A stretch of 64,000 nt of DNA from Pectobacterium zantedeschiae (GCF_004137795.1 NZ_NWTM01000001.1:62001-126000), one strand, 5' to 3'. Numbered from the stretch's first letter, positions 36,696 through 49,163 are shown. The notes: generated by a model not told the origin, from the letters alone. Translations and numbers: made by a program.

Positions 36696-39600
36696 CTACG
36701 ACAGTGACACATCTCTCTCTGGTGCTTTGCGCCGAATCGTCCTCAGTTTGTCGAAAAACAGATACACCACCGGGGTGGTATACAGCGTGAGGATCTGGCT
36801 CATCACCAGTCCGCCGACAATCGTGATACCGAGCGGCTGACGCAGTTCTGCACCGTCTCCGCTGGTCAGCACCAACGGCAGGGCACCAAATAGTGCGGCC
36901 AAGGTGGTCATCATAATCGGGCGGAAACGTAGCAGGCAGGCCTGGAAAATAGCGTCCTGTGCGCTTAGCTTACCGCTGCGTTGCGCTACCAGCGCAAAAT
37001 CCACCATCATGATCGCGTTCTTCTTCACTATCCCAATCAACAACATAATGCCAATTAGCGCGACTAGGCTAAAGGGAGCGCCGAACCACTCCAGTGCCAA
37101 CAGTGCCCCCACGCCCGCCGAGGGCAGGGTAGACAGAATTGTCAGCGGGTGTACATAGCTCTCATACAGCACGCCCAGCACGATATACACAGTGATAATT
37201 GCTGCCAGAATCAGCAACAGCTGGGAAGACTGCGATTGTTGGAATGCCTGCGCCGTACCGGAGAACTGGCCGCGTACCGCTGATGGCACGCCCAATGATG
37301 TCATGGTCCTTTCTATCGCCGCCGTTGCGCTGGAAAGGTCGGTGCCTTCCGGCAGGTTAAAAGAGATGGTTGAGGCTGCGGACAACCCCTGATGGTTAAC
37401 CGACAGCGGCGCGTTGATCGGCTTCCAACTGGCAAAGTAAGAGAGCGGGATGGGTTTGCCTTCGTTATTGATGACAAACATTTTGTTCAGTGAGCTGACA
37501 TCCTGCGTATAGGCATCATCCACTTCCATTACTACTTTGTATTGGTTTAACGGCTGGTAAATGGTCGAAATCTGACGCTGCCCGAAGGCATTGTTGAGTA
37601 GCGCATTGACGGCAGAGACGCTGATGCCGAGCTGCGCCATCGCATCACGATCGTAGGTTAACGCCATTTCCGCGCCTTTATCCTGTTGATCGGAGTTTAC
37701 ATCGGCCAGCTCAGGTAGTTTGCTAAAGGCCGCTCGGATCTTGGGTTCCCAGATACGCAACTCGCTCAAATCGTCAGACAGCAGCGTGTACTGATAGCCC
37801 GCGTTCGCTTCCCGTCCGCCGATTCGGATATCCTGCACCGGCATTAAAAACAGGTTGGCACCGGGTTCTTTCGCCAGCTTGATGCGCAGGCGGCTGATCA
37901 CCTGCTGGGCTGAAACATCGCGTTCGGAAAGCGGCTTCAGCGAGATAAACATCGAACCGCTGTTGGTGCGAGAACCGCCAGTAAAACCGTTAACGTTATC
38001 CACTGCCGGGTCGCTGCTGACAATGGTCATAAAGTTCTGGAGTTTCACCGTCATGGCCTGAAAAGAAATGCTCTGGTCGGCCTGGATGAAGCCCATCAAC
38101 CTGCCCGTATCCTGTTCAGGGAAGAAGGTCTTCGGAATGCTGATATACAGCCAAACGTTGAGTGCGATGGTTCCTAGCAGGAGCAGTAAAACCCAGCGCG
38201 CATGGTTGAGCACCCACTTCAGCGAGCGCCCGTAACCTTGTTGCATGGCGAGCAATACGCGATTAAAACCCCGTGTACGCGGCTGGCTGCGTTTGGGTAC
38301 GGCACGCAGCAGTCGTGCGCACAGCATCGGTGTCAGCGTCAGCGAGATCAGTAGCGAAATCATGATCGCTACCGACAGCGTTACGGCGAATTCGCGGAAT
38401 AGCCGCCCCGGTAAGCCGTCCATCAGCAACAGCGGGATGAACACCGCCACCAGTGACAGACTCATGGATAAGACGGTGAATCCAACCTCTCGCACACCCT
38501 GAAGCGACGCCTGTAGCGGTTTCATTCCGGCCTCAATATGGCGGGAAATATTCTCCAGCACCACGATGGCGTCATCCACCACGAAACCGGTGGCAATGGT
38601 CAGCGCCATCAGAGATAGGTTGTTCAGGCTGAAGCCACACAGATACATTGCGGCGAAGGTGCCGATCAGCGATACCGGTACGGCCAGCGCTGGAATGGCA
38701 GTTGCACGGCCGGAACGCAGGAACAGGAAGACGACCAGAATAACCAGTGCGACGGCAATAACCAGCGATTGCTCTACTTCCGCCAGCGACGCACGGATAG
38801 TGGGCGAACGATCCTGTGCGACATCCAACTGAATTTCGGCAGGCAGGCTAGCTCGTAGTTCCGGCATGGCAGCGCGTATGTTGTCTACGGTGGTAATAAT
38901 GTTGGCATCCGGCGCGCGGCGAATCATGACCAGAATGGCGGGCTTCGAGTTCGCCATTCCAGCATTGCGGGAGTTTTGCACCGAATCTTCTACCGTCGCT
39001 ACATCGCTCAGGCGGACGGCGGCCCCGTTGTTGTAGTGGATGATCAGCGGCGCATACGCATCGGCGGTTTTGAGCTCATCGTTGGTTTGTATCTGCCAGC
39101 TTTTCTGACTGTTTTCCACATTTCCCAGCGGCTGGCGCACGTTAGCCTGTGCGATGGCCTGCCGTACTTCATCAAGGGAAATACCCTGATTAAACAGCGC
39201 CACCGGATTCAGCGCGACGCGCACGGCGGGGAGCGAACTCCCGCCGATGGAGACATCGCCGACGCCTTCCATCTGAGAAATCTTCTGCGACAGTTGGGTC
39301 GAGGCAAAATCGTACAACTGCCCCTGGCTGTAGGTATCCGAGGTCAGCGTCAGGATCATGACGGGGGCGTCGGACGGATTGACTTTGCGATAGGTAGGGC
39401 GGCTCGACATGCCAGATGGCAGTAGATTCTGCGCTGCGTTAATCGCCGCCTGTACATCGCGCGCCGCACCGTTGATATCCCTGTCGAGATTAAACACCAA
39501 AATGACGCGCGTGCTGCCGAGCGAGCTGGTGGATGTCATCTCACTGACGCCTGCGATCCTGCCGAGTGCACGTTCCAACGGTGTCGCGACGGCAGAGGCC

Positions 39601-39776
39601 ATGGTTTCCGGTGAGGCACCGGCCAGCGAGGCGCTAACCGAGATCACGGGGAAATCTACCTGCGGCAGTGGAGACACGGGCAGCAGGCGGAAGCCTAATA
39701 TGCCACAGAGCGCGATGGCCAGCGTCAGCAGCAGGGTGGCGACGGGGCGGTGGATGAACAGGGCGAAGAACTTCAC
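36696..39776 (-). CDS. mdtC: RND multidrug efflux transporter MdtC
   Basis: A 1026-residue RND pump subunit that forms a heterotrimer with MdtB and works with MdtA and TolC to export bile-salt-like compounds, novobiocin and similar agents. The RND layout is clear: two sets of membrane segments and large periplasmic loops, [20 protein letters not shown] at the N-terminus, [19 protein letters not shown] (proton-relay Asp pair) and [15 protein letters not shown]. Its ATG overlaps the mdtB stop by 4 nt. Confidence 0.96.
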   Translation of the reverse strand: MKFFALFIHRPVATLLLTLAIALCGILGFRLLPVSPLPQVDFPVISVSASLAGASPETMASAVATPLERALGRIAGVSEMTSTSSLGSTRVILVFNLDRDINGAARDVQAAINAAQNLLPSGMSSRPTYRKVNPSDAPVMILTLTSDTYSQGQLYDFASTQLSQKISQMEGVGDVSIGGSSLPAVRVALNPVALFNQGISLDEVRQAIAQANVRQPLGNVENSQKSWQIQTNDELKTADAYAPLIIHYNNGAAVRLSDVATVEDSVQNSRNAGMANSKPAILVMIRRAPDANIITTVDNIRAAMPELRASLPAEIQLDVAQDRSPTIRASLAEVEQSLVIAVALVILVVFLFLRSGRATAIPALAVPVSLIGTFAAMYLCGFSLNNLSLMALTIATGFVVDDAIVVLENISRHIEAGMKPLQASLQGVREVGFTVLSMSLSLVAVFIPLLLMDGLPGRLFREFAVTLSVAIMISLLISLTLTPMLCARLLRAVPKRSQPRTRGFNRVLLAMQQGYGRSLKWVLNHARWVLLLLLGTIALNVWLYISIPKTFFPEQDTGRLMGFIQADQSISFQAMTVKLQNFMTIVSSDPAVDNVNGFTGGSRTNSGSMFISLKPLSERDVSAQQVISRLRIKLAKEPGANLFLMPVQDIRIGGREANAGYQYTLLSDDLSELRIWEPKIRAAFSKLPELADVNSDQQDKGAEMALTYDRDAMAQLGISVSAVNALLNNAFGQRQISTIYQPLNQYKVVMEVDDAYTQDVSSLNKMFVINNEGKPIPLSYFASWKPINAPLSVNHQGLSAASTISFNLPEGTDLSSATAAIERTMTSLGVPSAVRGQFSGTAQAFQQSQSSQLLLILAAIITVYIVLGVLYESYVHPLTILSTLPSAGVGALLALEWFGAPFSLVALIGIMLLIGIVKKNAIMMVDFALVAQRSGKLSAQDAIFQACLLRFRPIMMTTLAALFGALPLVLTSGDGAELRQPLGITIVGGLVMSQILTLYTTPVVYLFFDKLRTIRRKAPERDVSLS

Positions 39777-42700
39777 TCGGTTTCTTCCTCCTGACGCGCT
39801 AAACGACGAAAACGCGTCGCCAAACGGTCAAACAGCAGGTAAATCACCGGTGTAGTAAACAGCGTCAGAATCTGGCTCATGATCAGGCCACCGACCATAC
39901 AAATACCCAGCGGCTGGCGCAGCTCTGCACCGACGCCAGTGCTCAGCATCAGCGGTAGCGCACTCAGTAATGCCGCCATGGTGGTCATCAAAATCGGCCG
40001 GAAACGCAGCAGACAAGCCTGATAAATGGCGTCATAAGGTTTCATGCCCTGTTCTCGCTCTGCCGCTAGCGCGAAATCGATCATCATGATGGCGTTCTTC
40101 TTCACGATCCCGATAAGCAGGATGATCCCAATAATGGCGATCACATCCAGCTCGTTCCCTGCCATCATCAGTGCTAATAGTGCGCCGACTCCTGCCGTTG
40201 GCAGCGTAGACAAGATCGTGATCGGATGGATAAAGCTTTCGTACAGCACGCCGAGCACAATGTACATGGCGACAATCGCAGCGACGATGAGCCACACGGT
40301 ACTGCTTAGTGCCGATTGGAACGCCAGCGTACTGCCCTGAAAACGGGTGGTGATATCCGCAGGCAGATTCATCTGCTGTTCGGCCTGAGTGATGGCATCA
40401 ACCGCTGCGCCCAGTGCATAGCCGCTTGTGACGTTAAAAGAGATCGTCGTCGACGGGAACTGGTCGATATGATTGATCGCCAGTGGCCCTTGGCGTTCTT
40501 CAATGGTGGCAATGCTGCTGAGCGGAATCGTACCGCCATCACTGCTGATGAGGCGCACGTCATTCAGTGCGTTCAGCCCGGTGTTGTTGGTCGTGTCGTG
40601 TTCCAGCACGACGCGGTACTGGCTCGCCTGAGTATAGATGGTGGAAACTAACCGCTGACCAAAGGCGTTGTACAGCGCGCTGTCAACCTGTGACATCGTA
40701 ATACCCAGACGACTGGCGCTGTCGCGATTGACGTTGACATAGGCGACCGCCGCGCCGTCTTGCCAGTCGCTGCTGACATCCTCTAGCTGCGGTAGCTTTT
40801 TCAACTCGGTCATCAGCTTTGGTACCCAAACGCTCAGCTCATCCAGCGACATCGCCTGCAATGTAAACTGATATTGCGTGCGGCTAATCTGGGTGTCGAT
40901 AGTGAGATCCTGCACCGGTTGCAGATAAAGCTGAATACCGGGAATCTGTGCGGTTTGCTGTTGCAGACGACTGATGATCTCTGGAATACGTTCGCTACGT
41001 TCACTGAGCGGTTTCAGGTTGATTTGCAGTCGCCCGCTGTTCAGCGCCGCGTTAGTACCGTCAACACCGATGAACGAGGAAACGCTCTCCACCGTCGGAT
41101 CCTTCATGATGATGGATGCAACGCGCTGTTGGCGATCGGCCATATTGGTGAACGAGACCGTCTGCGGTGCCTGAACGGTGCCCTGAATGATGCCGTTATC
41201 CTGTATCGGGAAGAAGCCTTTCGGGATCCAGATATAGAGCAGGATGGTCAGCAACAGCGTACCGAGCGCAACGCTGAGCGTCAGCCACGGATGGTTCAGT
41301 ACTTTACGCAGCCACGTGCCGTAGGCCTCGATCAGACGCGTGAAGAAACGCTCGCTGGCGCGGGTAAAACGGTTCTGTTTACGCAGCGACTGATGGCTCA
41401 GCATTCGTGCGCACATCATGGGGGTGAGCGTGAGCGAAACGACGGCGGAAATCAGGATAGATACCGCTAGCGTGACGGCAAACTCGCGGAACAGACGTCC
41501 AACGATATCACCCATAAACAGCAGCGGGATCAGCACGGCAATGAGGGAGAACGTCAGGGAAATAATGGTGAAGCCAATTTCTCCCGCGCCTTTCAGCGCC
41601 GCGTTAAGCGGTTTTTCCCCTTTTTCGATATAGCGGGCGATGTTTTCAATCACCACGATGGCGTCATCCACCACGAAACCGGTGGCGATAGTGAGCGCCA
41701 TCAGCGTCAGGTTATTGATGGAAAAACCGAGAAAATACATGGCGGCAAAGGTGCCAACCAGCGATAGCGGTACGGCAATACTTGGGATCAGCGTGGCGAC
41801 GGCGTTACGCAAGAATAGATAAATCACCATCACGACCAAAGCGATTGCCAGCAGCAGCTCAAACTGCACGTCTTTCACTGAGGCGCGAATGCTGGTGGTG
41901 CGGTCGGTTAATGTGGTGACGTCGACGGAGTTCGGCAGGCTGGCTTTTAACGCGGGTAGCATCTTGTTAATGCTGTCCGTGGTCGTGATGACGTTGGCAC
42001 CCGGCTGGCGCTGAACGTTAATAATGATCGCCTGCTGCCGATTTGCCCAAGCTCCGAGATGAATATTCTCGGCGGCCTGTTCGATAGTTGCGACATCCTG
42101 AAGCCGCACCGGTGCGCCATTCTTCCACGTGACAATCAGCCTGCGATAATCATCAACGGACTTCATTTGATCGTTGGCGGATAGTGTCACAGAGCGCGTT
42201 GGACCATCCAGGCTACCCTTGGCGGAATTCACGTTGGCGGCGGTAATTGCGGTGCGGATCGTTTCGCTGGTCAGGCCGTACGCCGCCAGCGCTGGTGCGT
42301 TTAACCTTACCCGCACGGCCGGACGTTGGCCTCCGGCTAACGACACCAGCCCGACGCCCGCCACCTGAGAGATTTTCTGCGCGATGCGATTGTCCACCAT
42401 GTCCTGCACCTGAGTCATCGACATCGCGCTGGAGGTGACGGCCAGCGTCATAATCGGCGGATCTGCCGGATTCACTTTGCTGTAGGTCGGTGGATAGGGA
42501 AGATCGTTTGGTAGCAGGTTACTTGCCGCATTGATGGCGGCCTGTACATCTTGTTCGGCGACGTCCAGCGATAGCTCAAGCTGGAACTGAAGCGTGATGA
42601 CGGATGCGCCACCAGCGCTCTGCGTCGACATCTGTTTTAGCCCCGACATCTGGCCAAACTGCCGTTCCAGCGGCGCGGTAATCGCCGAGGTCACCACGTC

Positions 42701-42895
42701 GGGGCTGGCACCGGGATACAGGGTAATAACCTGTATTGTCGGGTAATCGACTTCGGGCAGGGCGGAAACTGGCAGCGCCCGATAGCCGATAATACCGGCC
42801 AACAGAATAGCGATCATCAGCAGCGTGGTTGCGACCGGCCGCAGAATAAACAGGCGCGACGGCCCGCCGCCGCTGGCTGGAACGTTATCCTGCAT
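39773..42895 (-). CDS. mdtB: RND multidrug efflux transporter MdtB
   Basis: A 1040-residue RND subunit, partner of MdtC. Conserved parts include [39 protein letters not shown], and [20 protein letters not shown]. Its length equals E. coli MdtB. The mdtA stop and mdtB start share one base (TGATG), and the mdtB stop overlaps mdtC, so mdtABC are translationally coupled. Confidence 0.96.
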   Translation of the reverse strand: MQDNVPASGGGPSRLFILRPVATTLLMIAILLAGIIGYRALPVSALPEVDYPTIQVITLYPGASPDVVTSAITAPLERQFGQMSGLKQMSTQSAGGASVITLQFQLELSLDVAEQDVQAAINAASNLLPNDLPYPPTYSKVNPADPPIMTLAVTSSAMSMTQVQDMVDNRIAQKISQVAGVGLVSLAGGQRPAVRVRLNAPALAAYGLTSETIRTAITAANVNSAKGSLDGPTRSVTLSANDQMKSVDDYRRLIVTWKNGAPVRLQDVATIEQAAENIHLGAWANRQQAIIINVQRQPGANVITTTDSINKMLPALKASLPNSVDVTTLTDRTTSIRASVKDVQFELLLAIALVVMVIYLFLRNAVATLIPSIAVPLSLVGTFAAMYFLGFSINNLTLMALTIATGFVVDDAIVVIENIARYIEKGEKPLNAALKGAGEIGFTIISLTFSLIAVLIPLLFMGDIVGRLFREFAVTLAVSILISAVVSLTLTPMMCARMLSHQSLRKQNRFTRASERFFTRLIEAYGTWLRKVLNHPWLTLSVALGTLLLTILLYIWIPKGFFPIQDNGIIQGTVQAPQTVSFTNMADRQQRVASIIMKDPTVESVSSFIGVDGTNAALNSGRLQINLKPLSERSERIPEIISRLQQQTAQIPGIQLYLQPVQDLTIDTQISRTQYQFTLQAMSLDELSVWVPKLMTELKKLPQLEDVSSDWQDGAAVAYVNVNRDSASRLGITMSQVDSALYNAFGQRLVSTIYTQASQYRVVLEHDTTNNTGLNALNDVRLISSDGGTIPLSSIATIEERQGPLAINHIDQFPSTTISFNVTSGYALGAAVDAITQAEQQMNLPADITTRFQGSTLAFQSALSSTVWLIVAAIVAMYIVLGVLYESFIHPITILSTLPTAGVGALLALMMAGNELDVIAIIGIILLIGIVKKNAIMMIDFALAAEREQGMKPYDAIYQACLLRFRPILMTTMAALLSALPLMLSTGVGAELRQPLGICMVGGLIMSQILTLFTTPVIYLLFDRLATRFRRLARQEEETE

Positions 42896-44130
42896 CAGGA
42901 TTTCTCCCCAGCGATTGCGGGCGTTTTCTCTGTCAACGCTGAGGGCACGACTTCCACCTTCGCGCCTTCGGTCAGGCGGTCAATGCCGTCAGTCACGACC
43001 TGAACATCGGCATCCAGTCCGGCAGTCACCACAACGAGCTGACCATACTGAATGCTGGTCGTAACCTGACGCTTACTGACTTCGTTCTTATCATTCAGAA
43101 TCCAGACGAAGCGGCCTTCATTACCCATTTGTACTGCGGCAGAAGGGGCGACGACGGCGTTTTTCAGCGTATCGACCTTCATGCGGATATTCACGAACTG
43201 GTTTGGGAATAGGGCATCATCCAGATTGTCGAAACGCGCCTTGAGCTTGATCGTGCCCGTAGTGGTGTCGATCTGGTTATCCATACTTAACAGAATGCCC
43301 TGCGAGAGTTTCTTTTGATTGGCGCGATCCCAGGCTTCCACTACAGGTTGTTGACCTGATTTCTGTGCGCTCAGAATCGTAGAAATTTCCGCTTCCGGTA
43401 CGGTAAAGACGACATCGATAGGGTATGTCTGCGTAATTACAACAATGCCATTGGTGTCGCCGCTGGTGATGTAATTCCCCACGTCGACCTGTTTTAAGCC
43501 GACCCGCCCGCTGATAGGGGCGGTGATCTTACTGTAATCCAACTGGAGCTGTGCGCTGGCTACGGCACCTTCATCGGCTTTTAGCGTGCCTTCCGCCTGA
43601 CGTACTGCGGCGGTCTGCGCATCCAACTCCTGACGCGAAATCAGGTTGGTTTTCACCAATTGCTGATAGCGTGCTAAATCCTGTCGGGCATTAGCCAGTG
43701 CGGCCTGATCTTTTGCCAGTTGTCCCTGTGCCTGCGTCAGCTCAACCTGAAAAGGGCGAGGGTCGATTTCTGCCAGCAGGTCGCCAGCCTTAACCTGTTG
43801 ACCTTCCTGAAAGTGTAGCGCCATCAATTCCCCGTTCACCCGACTGCGTAGCGTCACGGTATTGGCTGCCGTCACGGTGCCTAAACCGGAGAGGTAATAG
43901 GGTACAGAGGCGGATTGCGTCAGCGCAGCCTGCACCGGAGCCAGCGTGCGCATGGCTGCACGGCGTCCGCCGCCACTGGCACCGTTTCCCGAATGTGACG
44001 TACGGGCGGCGTGCTGTTCATTCGTGCCAGAAACGGCTGGCGTCGTCTGGGTAAAATGGCGCCAGACCAGCACGGCAAGAGCGATAACGGCGGCAAATAT
44101 CAGCAGGCCTCGGATACGTTTGGCATTCAT
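42895..44130 (-). CDS. mdtA: Membrane fusion protein MdtA
   Basis: A 411-residue periplasmic adaptor of the HlyD/AcrA type linking MdtBC to the outer-membrane channel. An N-terminal membrane anchor ([16 protein letters not shown]) is followed by the lipoyl-like [23 protein letters not shown], an alpha-hairpin (residues about 130-190), and [20 protein letters not shown]. It is the first gene of the mdtABC operon. I see no clear match to the E. coli BaeR box upstream. Confidence 0.96.
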   Translation of the reverse strand: MNAKRIRGLLIFAAVIALAVLVWRHFTQTTPAVSGTNEQHAARTSHSGNGASGGGRRAAMRTLAPVQAALTQSASVPYYLSGLGTVTAANTVTLRSRVNGELMALHFQEGQQVKAGDLLAEIDPRPFQVELTQAQGQLAKDQAALANARQDLARYQQLVKTNLISRQELDAQTAAVRQAEGTLKADEGAVASAQLQLDYSKITAPISGRVGLKQVDVGNYITSGDTNGIVVITQTYPIDVVFTVPEAEISTILSAQKSGQQPVVEAWDRANQKKLSQGILLSMDNQIDTTTGTIKLKARFDNLDDALFPNQFVNIRMKVDTLKNAVVAPSAAVQMGNEGRFVWILNDKNEVSKRQVTTSIQYGQLVVVTAGLDADVQVVTDGIDRLTEGAKVEVVPSALTEKTPAIAGEKS

Positions 44131-44172
44131 AGTGATGGATTACTCTCTCCAGATTGCGTGTGAAGTACGATC

Positions 44173-44203
44173 TACCCGTCATTCTTCACGTTGCATGTGC
44201 GTA
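44173..44203 (+). repeat. Partial copy of palindromic repeat upstream of mdtA
   Basis: TACCCGTCATTCTTCACGTTGCATGTGCGT matches the left end of the full element at 27799 with two or three changes. It lies about 45 bp upstream of the mdtA start, within the presumed leader or promoter. Confidence 0.6.
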
Positions 44204-44312
44204 GGTAGGCACTTTCGCACGTTATTGAACCAATGACCTTATGTTACTAGTTTAAACAGTGGATGCCGGACAAAAATGAAGGAAATGTGGAAGATGTGTC
44301 AGGGTTTGTAGG

Positions 44313-44346
44313 AAAAAAAATCCGGCAGCGCTGGGCTACCGGATTG
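44313..44346 (-). terminator. Rho-independent terminator of nupC
   Basis: On the minus strand AATCCGG … CCGGATT forms the main stem, with inner AGC…GCT pairing, followed by eight T. It begins about 30 nt after the nupC stop. Confidence 0.92.
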
Positions 44347-44375
44347 AGATAAACATTTTACAACGTGATGAGCGG

Positions 44376-45572
44376 TTACAGCACCAGACCGGCGATAGAG
44401 GCGGAAAGGATGCTCACGAGCGTGGAACCGTACACCAGTTTCAGACCAAAGCGGGAAACCACATTGCCCTGCTGCTCGTTCAGGCCTTTAATCGCGCCAG
44501 CAATAATACCGATGGACGAGAAGTTGGCGAAGGACACCAGGAACACAGACAGAATGCCCACGCTGCGCGGAGAAAGCTCGCCTGCCACCTTTTGCAGTTC
44601 CAGCATTGCAACAAATTCGTTAGAAACCAGTTTGGTTGCCATGATGCTACCAACCTGAAGGGCTTCATGAGACGGGATACCCATGATCCATGCGAACGGG
44701 TAGAACGCATAGCCAAGGACTTCCTGGAAGCTGATGCCAAAAATGGCGCTGAAAATCGCGTTGACCGCGGCGATCAGTGCAATGAAGCCGATCAGCATGG
44801 CTGCCACAATAACGGCCACTTTGAAGCCTGCCAGAATGTATTCGCCCAGCATTTCAAAGAAGCTTTGGTTCTCATGCAGATTACCCAACTGCAACTCCGG
44901 CTCTTCACCGACTTTGTAGGGGTTAATCAGTGACAGCACGATGAAGGTACTGAACATGTTCAGAATCAACGCGGCAACGACGAATTTGGCATCCAGCATA
45001 GACATATACGCACCGACGATGGACATCGAGACGGTGGACATGGCGGTAGCGGCCATGGTGTACATGCGTTTTTCGGACATCTTGCCCAGAATATCTTTAT
45101 AGGCAATGAAGTTTTCGGACTGGCCGAGAATCAGTGAACTGACCGCGTTAAAGGATTCCAGCTTGCCCATGCCGTTCACTTTGGACAGAACGGTACCAAT
45201 AGCGCGGATGATGATCGGCAACACTTTAATGTATTGCAGAATACCAATCAGCGCCGAAATGAAGACGATAGGGCAGAGCACTTTGAAGAAGAAGGAAATC
45301 AGGTTCTTCTCACTATTCACCATGTCACCGAATACGAAGTCTGTCCCTTGGCCTGCAAATCCGAGTAGTTTGTCGAAGACTGCTGCGAACCCTTTGACGA
45401 CACCTAACCCAACGTTTGAGTACAGGAAGAAGTAAGCGAGCAGAATTTCGATGACGAGTAGCTGAATAATGAAACGAATACGAATGCTTTTACGATCGCG
45501 GCAGACAAGCAGTGCCAGCGCCGTAACAACAACCAGCGCCAGAATAAATTGCGCAATATGGGACAAGGACAT
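44376..45572 (-). CDS. nupC: NupC-type nucleoside permease
   Basis: A 398-residue concentrative nucleoside transporter (proton symporter) in the inner membrane. It closely follows E. coli Nup[60 protein letters not shown] and [20 protein letters not shown]. The start at 45572 (MSLSHIAQF) fits the family; a longer frame to 45608 is not preferred. Confidence 0.94.
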   Translation of the reverse strand: MSLSHIAQFILALVVVTALALLVCRDRKSIRIRFIIQLLVIEILLAYFFLYSNVGLGVVKGFAAVFDKLLGFAGQGTDFVFGDMVNSEKNLISFFFKVLCPIVFISALIGILQYIKVLPIIIRAIGTVLSKVNGMGKLESFNAVSSLILGQSENFIAYKDILGKMSEKRMYTMAATAMSTVSMSIVGAYMSMLDAKFVVAALILNMFSTFIVLSLINPYKVGEEPELQLGNLHENQSFFEMLGEYILAGFKVAVIVAAMLIGFIALIAAVNAIFSAIFGISFQEVLGYAFYPFAWIMGIPSHEALQVGSIMATKLVSNEFVAMLELQKVAGELSPRSVGILSVFLVSFANFSSIGIIAGAIKGLNEQQGNVVSRFGLKLVYGSTLVSILSASIAGLVL

Positions 45573-45830
45573 GTGTGCTCCAAATATGAGGCAGGCCAAA
45601 TTTTCCACGTCATTTTATGTAACGCGTGCACTAAAAATGAGAGGGAGAACGCAAAAAAACAATTATACCTTGGGATTTTATCTAAACTAAATGCTACGTC
45701 TCGTTATTTGCGCCTTTCTGGTCATTCATTATTCTTATTCCATACAGAAAGTTGCCTCGCCATACTTTAGATTGCGGGTTGGCGGGTATTTTTCATGATG
45801 TTTTCAGCATGATTCAAAAGGAGAGTGATT

Positions 45831-46796
45831 ATGTCAGTATCAAATACCCCACGCGAGCTTGGACGTTCAGGAATCGTGGTTCCGCCATTTTCGTTTGGTG
45901 GTAATGTCTTTGGCTGGACGGTTGATGCATCGACGTCGTTCAGTCTGCTGGATGCGCTGGTGGCGCATCGGCTGAATTTCATTGATACCGCAGATGTTTA
46001 TTCGCGCTGGGCACCTGGCAATCAGGGCGGTGAATCTGAAACGATCATCGGCAACTGGCTGAAAAAAAGCGGACAGCGCGACAAGGTTATTCTTGCCACC
46101 AAAGTCGGGATGGATTTGGGCGATGGCAAGAAAGGGCTGTCTCCCCGCTATATTCGGCAGGCGGTCGAGGCTTCATTACAGCGTTTGCAAACTGACTACA
46201 TTGATCTCTATCAGGCACATACTGACGACAAAGATACGCCGCTGGAAGACACGTTGGCCACGTTTGATGCGCTGATTAAAGAGGGCAAGGTTCGTGCGAT
46301 TGGGGCGTCTAACTACAGTGCAACGCGTCTGGCAGATGCGCTGAAGGTCAGTAAAGCCAATCATCTGGCGCGTTATGAAACCCTGCAACCGGAATACAAT
46401 TTGTACGACAGGCAGGGGTATGAAGCCGCGTTAGAGCCGCTGGTGCGTGAGCAAGGGGTTGGGGTCATTAGCTATTATTCGCTAGCTAGCGGATTTCTGT
46501 CAGGAAAGTATCGCCAGCCGAAGGATGCGTCGAAAAGTGCGCGCGGGCAGGGCGTCGTGGAAAAATACCTTAACGAGCGCGGTCGCACTATTTTGGAAGC
46601 GCTGGATAGCGTGGCGAATGCGCATCATACGACGCCATCGCAGGTCGCGCTGGCATGGTTGATTGCACGTCCGAGCATTACGGCACCGATTGCCAGTGCG
46701 ACGTCGCTGGAGCAGATCGCTGAACTGGCGAGTGCGACGCGGCTAGTGTTACCAGTAGAAGACATTGAGCTACTGAACCGCGCAAGTCGTTACTAA
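45831..46796 (+). CDS. Aldo/keto reductase
   Basis: A 321-residue TIM-barrel NADPH-dependent oxidoreductase. The catalytic tetrad is visible: Asp and Tyr in FIDTADVYSRW, Lys in LATKVGMD and His in YQAHTDD. ALAWLIARPSITAPIASATS is the cofactor-binding end. The substrate is not predictable. AAAAGGAGAGTGATT precedes the ATG at 45831. It is divergent from nupC, and dld follows 70 bp later. Confidence 0.93.
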   Translation: MSVSNTPRELGRSGIVVPPFSFGGNVFGWTVDASTSFSLLDALVAHRLNFIDTADVYSRWAPGNQGGESETIIGNWLKKSGQRDKVILATKVGMDLGDGKKGLSPRYIRQAVEASLQRLQTDYIDLYQAHTDDKDTPLEDTLATFDALIKEGKVRAIGASNYSATRLADALKVSKANHLARYETLQPEYNLYDRQGYEAALEPLVREQGVGVISYYSLASGFLSGKYRQPKDASKSARGQGVVEKYLNERGRTILEALDSVANAHHTTPSQVALAWLIARPSITAPIASATSLEQIAELASATRLVLPVEDIELLNRASRY

Positions 46797-46866
46797 TAAC
46801 CAGACAGTTTTTTGAATGCGAGTCTTTTTATCCTACTTGTTAAATTAATTAACAGGACAGACAGTT

Positions 46867-48624
46867 ATGAAGGACGATGTAACGCCAGAAAGTAGTATTT
46901 CCGTTGATTCTCAATCTCTTATCCAAACGCTAACCCGCATTGTCGGTAAGCCCCACATCTTAACCGATAAAAATAAAACCGAGCGTTATCGCAAAGGCTT
47001 TCGTTCGGGGAGCGGAGAGGCACTGGCGGTGGTTTTTCCCGCATCGCTACTCGAGCAGTGGCAGGTATTTAAAGCCAGTATTGAAGCGGGTTGTATCGTG
47101 CTGATGCAGGCCGCTAATACCGGTTTAACCGAAGGTTCCACCCCAAACGGTAATGATTACGATCGGGAAATCGTGATCGTCAATACCCTGCGTTTGGATA
47201 ACGTTCAACTGCTGGATGAAGGGCGACAGGTTGTGGCGCTGCCGGGAAGTACTCTATGGCATCTTGAGCGCGTATTGAAACCGCTTGGACGTGAACCGCA
47301 TTCTGTGATCGGTTCTTCGTGTATTGGCGCATCGGTGATTGGGGGAATTTGTAATAACTCCGGTGGTTCTTTGGTTCATCGTGGCCCGGCGTATACCGAA
47401 ATGGCACTTTACGGCCGTGTTAACGAGCAAGGTCAGGTGGAGCTGATCAACCATCTGGGGATCAATTTGGGTGATACGCCGGAAGCGATCCTGACTCGTT
47501 TGGAATCGCAGCAATATGACGCGAAGGATGTCATTTATGATGAGCGTCAGGCATCCGACCACGACTATATTGAACGTGTGCGTAATGTCGATGCAGACAC
47601 GCCGTCGCGCTTTAACGCCGATGAACGCCGCTTGTTTGAGGCCGCTGGCTGTGCAGGGAAACTGTCGGTTTTTGCTGTGCGTCTGGATACGTTTCCGGCG
47701 GAAAAATCCCAACAGGTTTTTTATATTGGGACGAATCAGCCGCAGGTATTAACGGAATTACGCCGCCATATGCTCGCCCATTTTAAAAATCTGCCAGTAG
47801 CGGGTGAGTATATGCACCGCGATATATTCGATATCGCCGAAATATACGGCAAAGATACGTTTATGATGATCGATAAACTGGGTACGGATAAATTGCCCAT
47901 GTTCTTCAACCTGAAAGGGCAGATGGACGCGATCTTTAGCAAAGTGCCTTTCCTGCCGTCACATCTCGTGGATCGTACCATGCAGTTTCTCAGCCGCCTG
48001 CTGCCTTCTCATCTACCGGCGCGGATGAAAACGTATCGAGACCGTTTTGAACATCATTTGATGGTGAAAATGGCGGGCGATGGTATTGAGGAAGCACGCC
48101 GTTGGCTAGAACAGTATTTTCATGACGCTGACGGCGAGTTTTTTGCCTGTACGCCGGAAGAAGGTGCGAAGGCCTTTCTGCATCGCTTCGCCGCGGCGGG
48201 AGCCGCGATCCGCTATCATGCGGTACACAGCAATGAAGTGGAAAACATCTTGCCTCTGGACATTGCTCTGCGACGTAACGATCGTGAATGGTTCGAGCAT
48301 TTGCCTGCGGAAATTAGCGATATGCTGGTGCATCGGTTGTATTACGGTCACTTCATGTGCCATGTCTTCCATCAGGATTATATTGTGAAGAAAGGCGTGG
48401 ATGTTCATGAACTGAAAGAGAGAATGCTTGCTTTGCTCGATCAGCGTGGGGCGGAATATCCGGCAGAGCACAATGTCGGCCATCTCTATCAGGCTAAGCC
48501 ACAGTTGAAAGCGTTTTATCAGAAAAGCGACCCTACCAATAGCCTGAACCCTGGAATAGGCAAAACCTCCAAGCTGAAAAACTGGGGCTGTACCTGCGGC
48601 GACGATCGCCACATCGGCCATTAA
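46867..48624 (+). CDS. dld: Quinone-dependent D-lactate dehydrogenase
   Basis: A 585-residue peripheral-membrane FAD enzyme that oxidises D-lactate to pyruvate and passes electrons to quinones. It matches E. coli Dld throughout: VLMQAANTGLTEGSTPNGND in the FAD domain, GREPHSVIGSSCIGASVIGG, and the C-terminal HNVGHLYQAKPQLKAFYQ and DPTNSLNPGIGKTS. It is 14 residues longer than E. coli Dld (571), partly because the end is KNWGCTCGDDRHIGH, which adds two cysteines. Confidence 0.96.
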   Translation: MKDDVTPESSISVDSQSLIQTLTRIVGKPHILTDKNKTERYRKGFRSGSGEALAVVFPASLLEQWQVFKASIEAGCIVLMQAANTGLTEGSTPNGNDYDREIVIVNTLRLDNVQLLDEGRQVVALPGSTLWHLERVLKPLGREPHSVIGSSCIGASVIGGICNNSGGSLVHRGPAYTEMALYGRVNEQGQVELINHLGINLGDTPEAILTRLESQQYDAKDVIYDERQASDHDYIERVRNVDADTPSRFNADERRLFEAAGCAGKLSVFAVRLDTFPAEKSQQVFYIGTNQPQVLTELRRHMLAHFKNLPVAGEYMHRDIFDIAEIYGKDTFMMIDKLGTDKLPMFFNLKGQMDAIFSKVPFLPSHLVDRTMQFLSRLLPSHLPARMKTYRDRFEHHLMVKMAGDGIEEARRWLEQYFHDADGEFFACTPEEGAKAFLHRFAAAGAAIRYHAVHSNEVENILPLDIALRRNDREWFEHLPAEISDMLVHRLYYGHFMCHVFHQDYIVKKGVDVHELKERMLALLDQRGAEYPAEHNVGHLYQAKPQLKAFYQKSDPTNSLNPGIGKTSKLKNWGCTCGDDRHIGH

Positions 48625-48629
48625 ATAAC

Positions 48630-48676
48630 CGATGCCGCTAACGAGCATGGGGCTTATCCGTTAGCGGCATCGTCTT
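48630..48676 (+). terminator. Long hairpin after dld
   Basis: CGATGCCGCTAACG (48630-48643) pairs perfectly over 14 bp with CGTTAGCGGCATCG (48659-48672) around a 15-nt loop, followed by TCTT. It starts 5 nt after the dld stop. Confidence 0.8.
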
Positions 48677-48770
48677 AATGTGTTTCAGTCTTTAGCTCGT
48701 CGGCATGCTCTGCGTGATAAGTCAGAGATGCCGTAGTGTATTCATCACCGAACGGGACGAAAACGTGTTG

Positions 48771-49112
48771 CTAGTGTGCCTCTGCGCCGTCGTCTTCAAA
48801 CCAGGCCGCCAATTCGCGCCGCAGGTTATCTGATTGGGTGCCGAAAATAGCCTGCACCTGATGACCGACAATAATCACGCCGATAGCGCCCAGCTTTTGC
48901 AGATTGTCGCTGTTGACCAGTCTCAGGCTGTGAACTTCGACTCGCAGACGGGTAATACAGGCATCCAGACTGACGATATTTTCTTTGCCGCCAAAGGCGC
49001 TCACTAACTGCTGCAAATTCTCTTTGTCTAGCGGTGAAGCGATTTCAATTTCGGTAATCTGCTTACCCAACATTGACGCGAACAATTTCCGAAAATTGTG
49101 AATCTTGCCCAT
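48771..49112 (-). CDS. Orphan PTS EIIB domain protein (glucose/sucrose family)
   Basis: A 113-residue stand-alone EIIB domain. The phosphorylation-site Cys lies in [13 protein letters not shown] (near residue 60), the signature of the glucose/glucoside EIIB family, and [14 protein letters not shown] completes the domain. No EIIC or EIIA gene is nearby, so it cannot transport sugar alone. It is the last gene on this strand after ganB but separated by two hairpins. AGGTGACTACG precedes the chosen ATG. It could pair with an EIIC elsewhere or serve a regulatory role. Confidence 0.88.
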   Translation of the reverse strand: MGKIHNFRKLFASMLGKQITEIEIASPLDKENLQQLVSAFGGKENIVSLDACITRLRVEVHSLRLVNSDNLQKLGAIGVIIVGHQVQAIFGTQSDNLRRELAAWFEDDGAEAH

Positions 49113-49163
49113 CGTAGTCACCTCTTCGTTTGTTTATCAGCGTGCGTATGATAATGCCGTTCA

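Noticed and set aside
38245-39855. Several open frames antisense to mdtC and mdtB
   Set aside because: They mirror G+C-rich codons of the RND genes and show no independent coding features.
44131-44300. BaeR box upstream of mdtA
   Set aside because: Regulation by BaeR is expected, but no stretch matched the E. coli box well enough.
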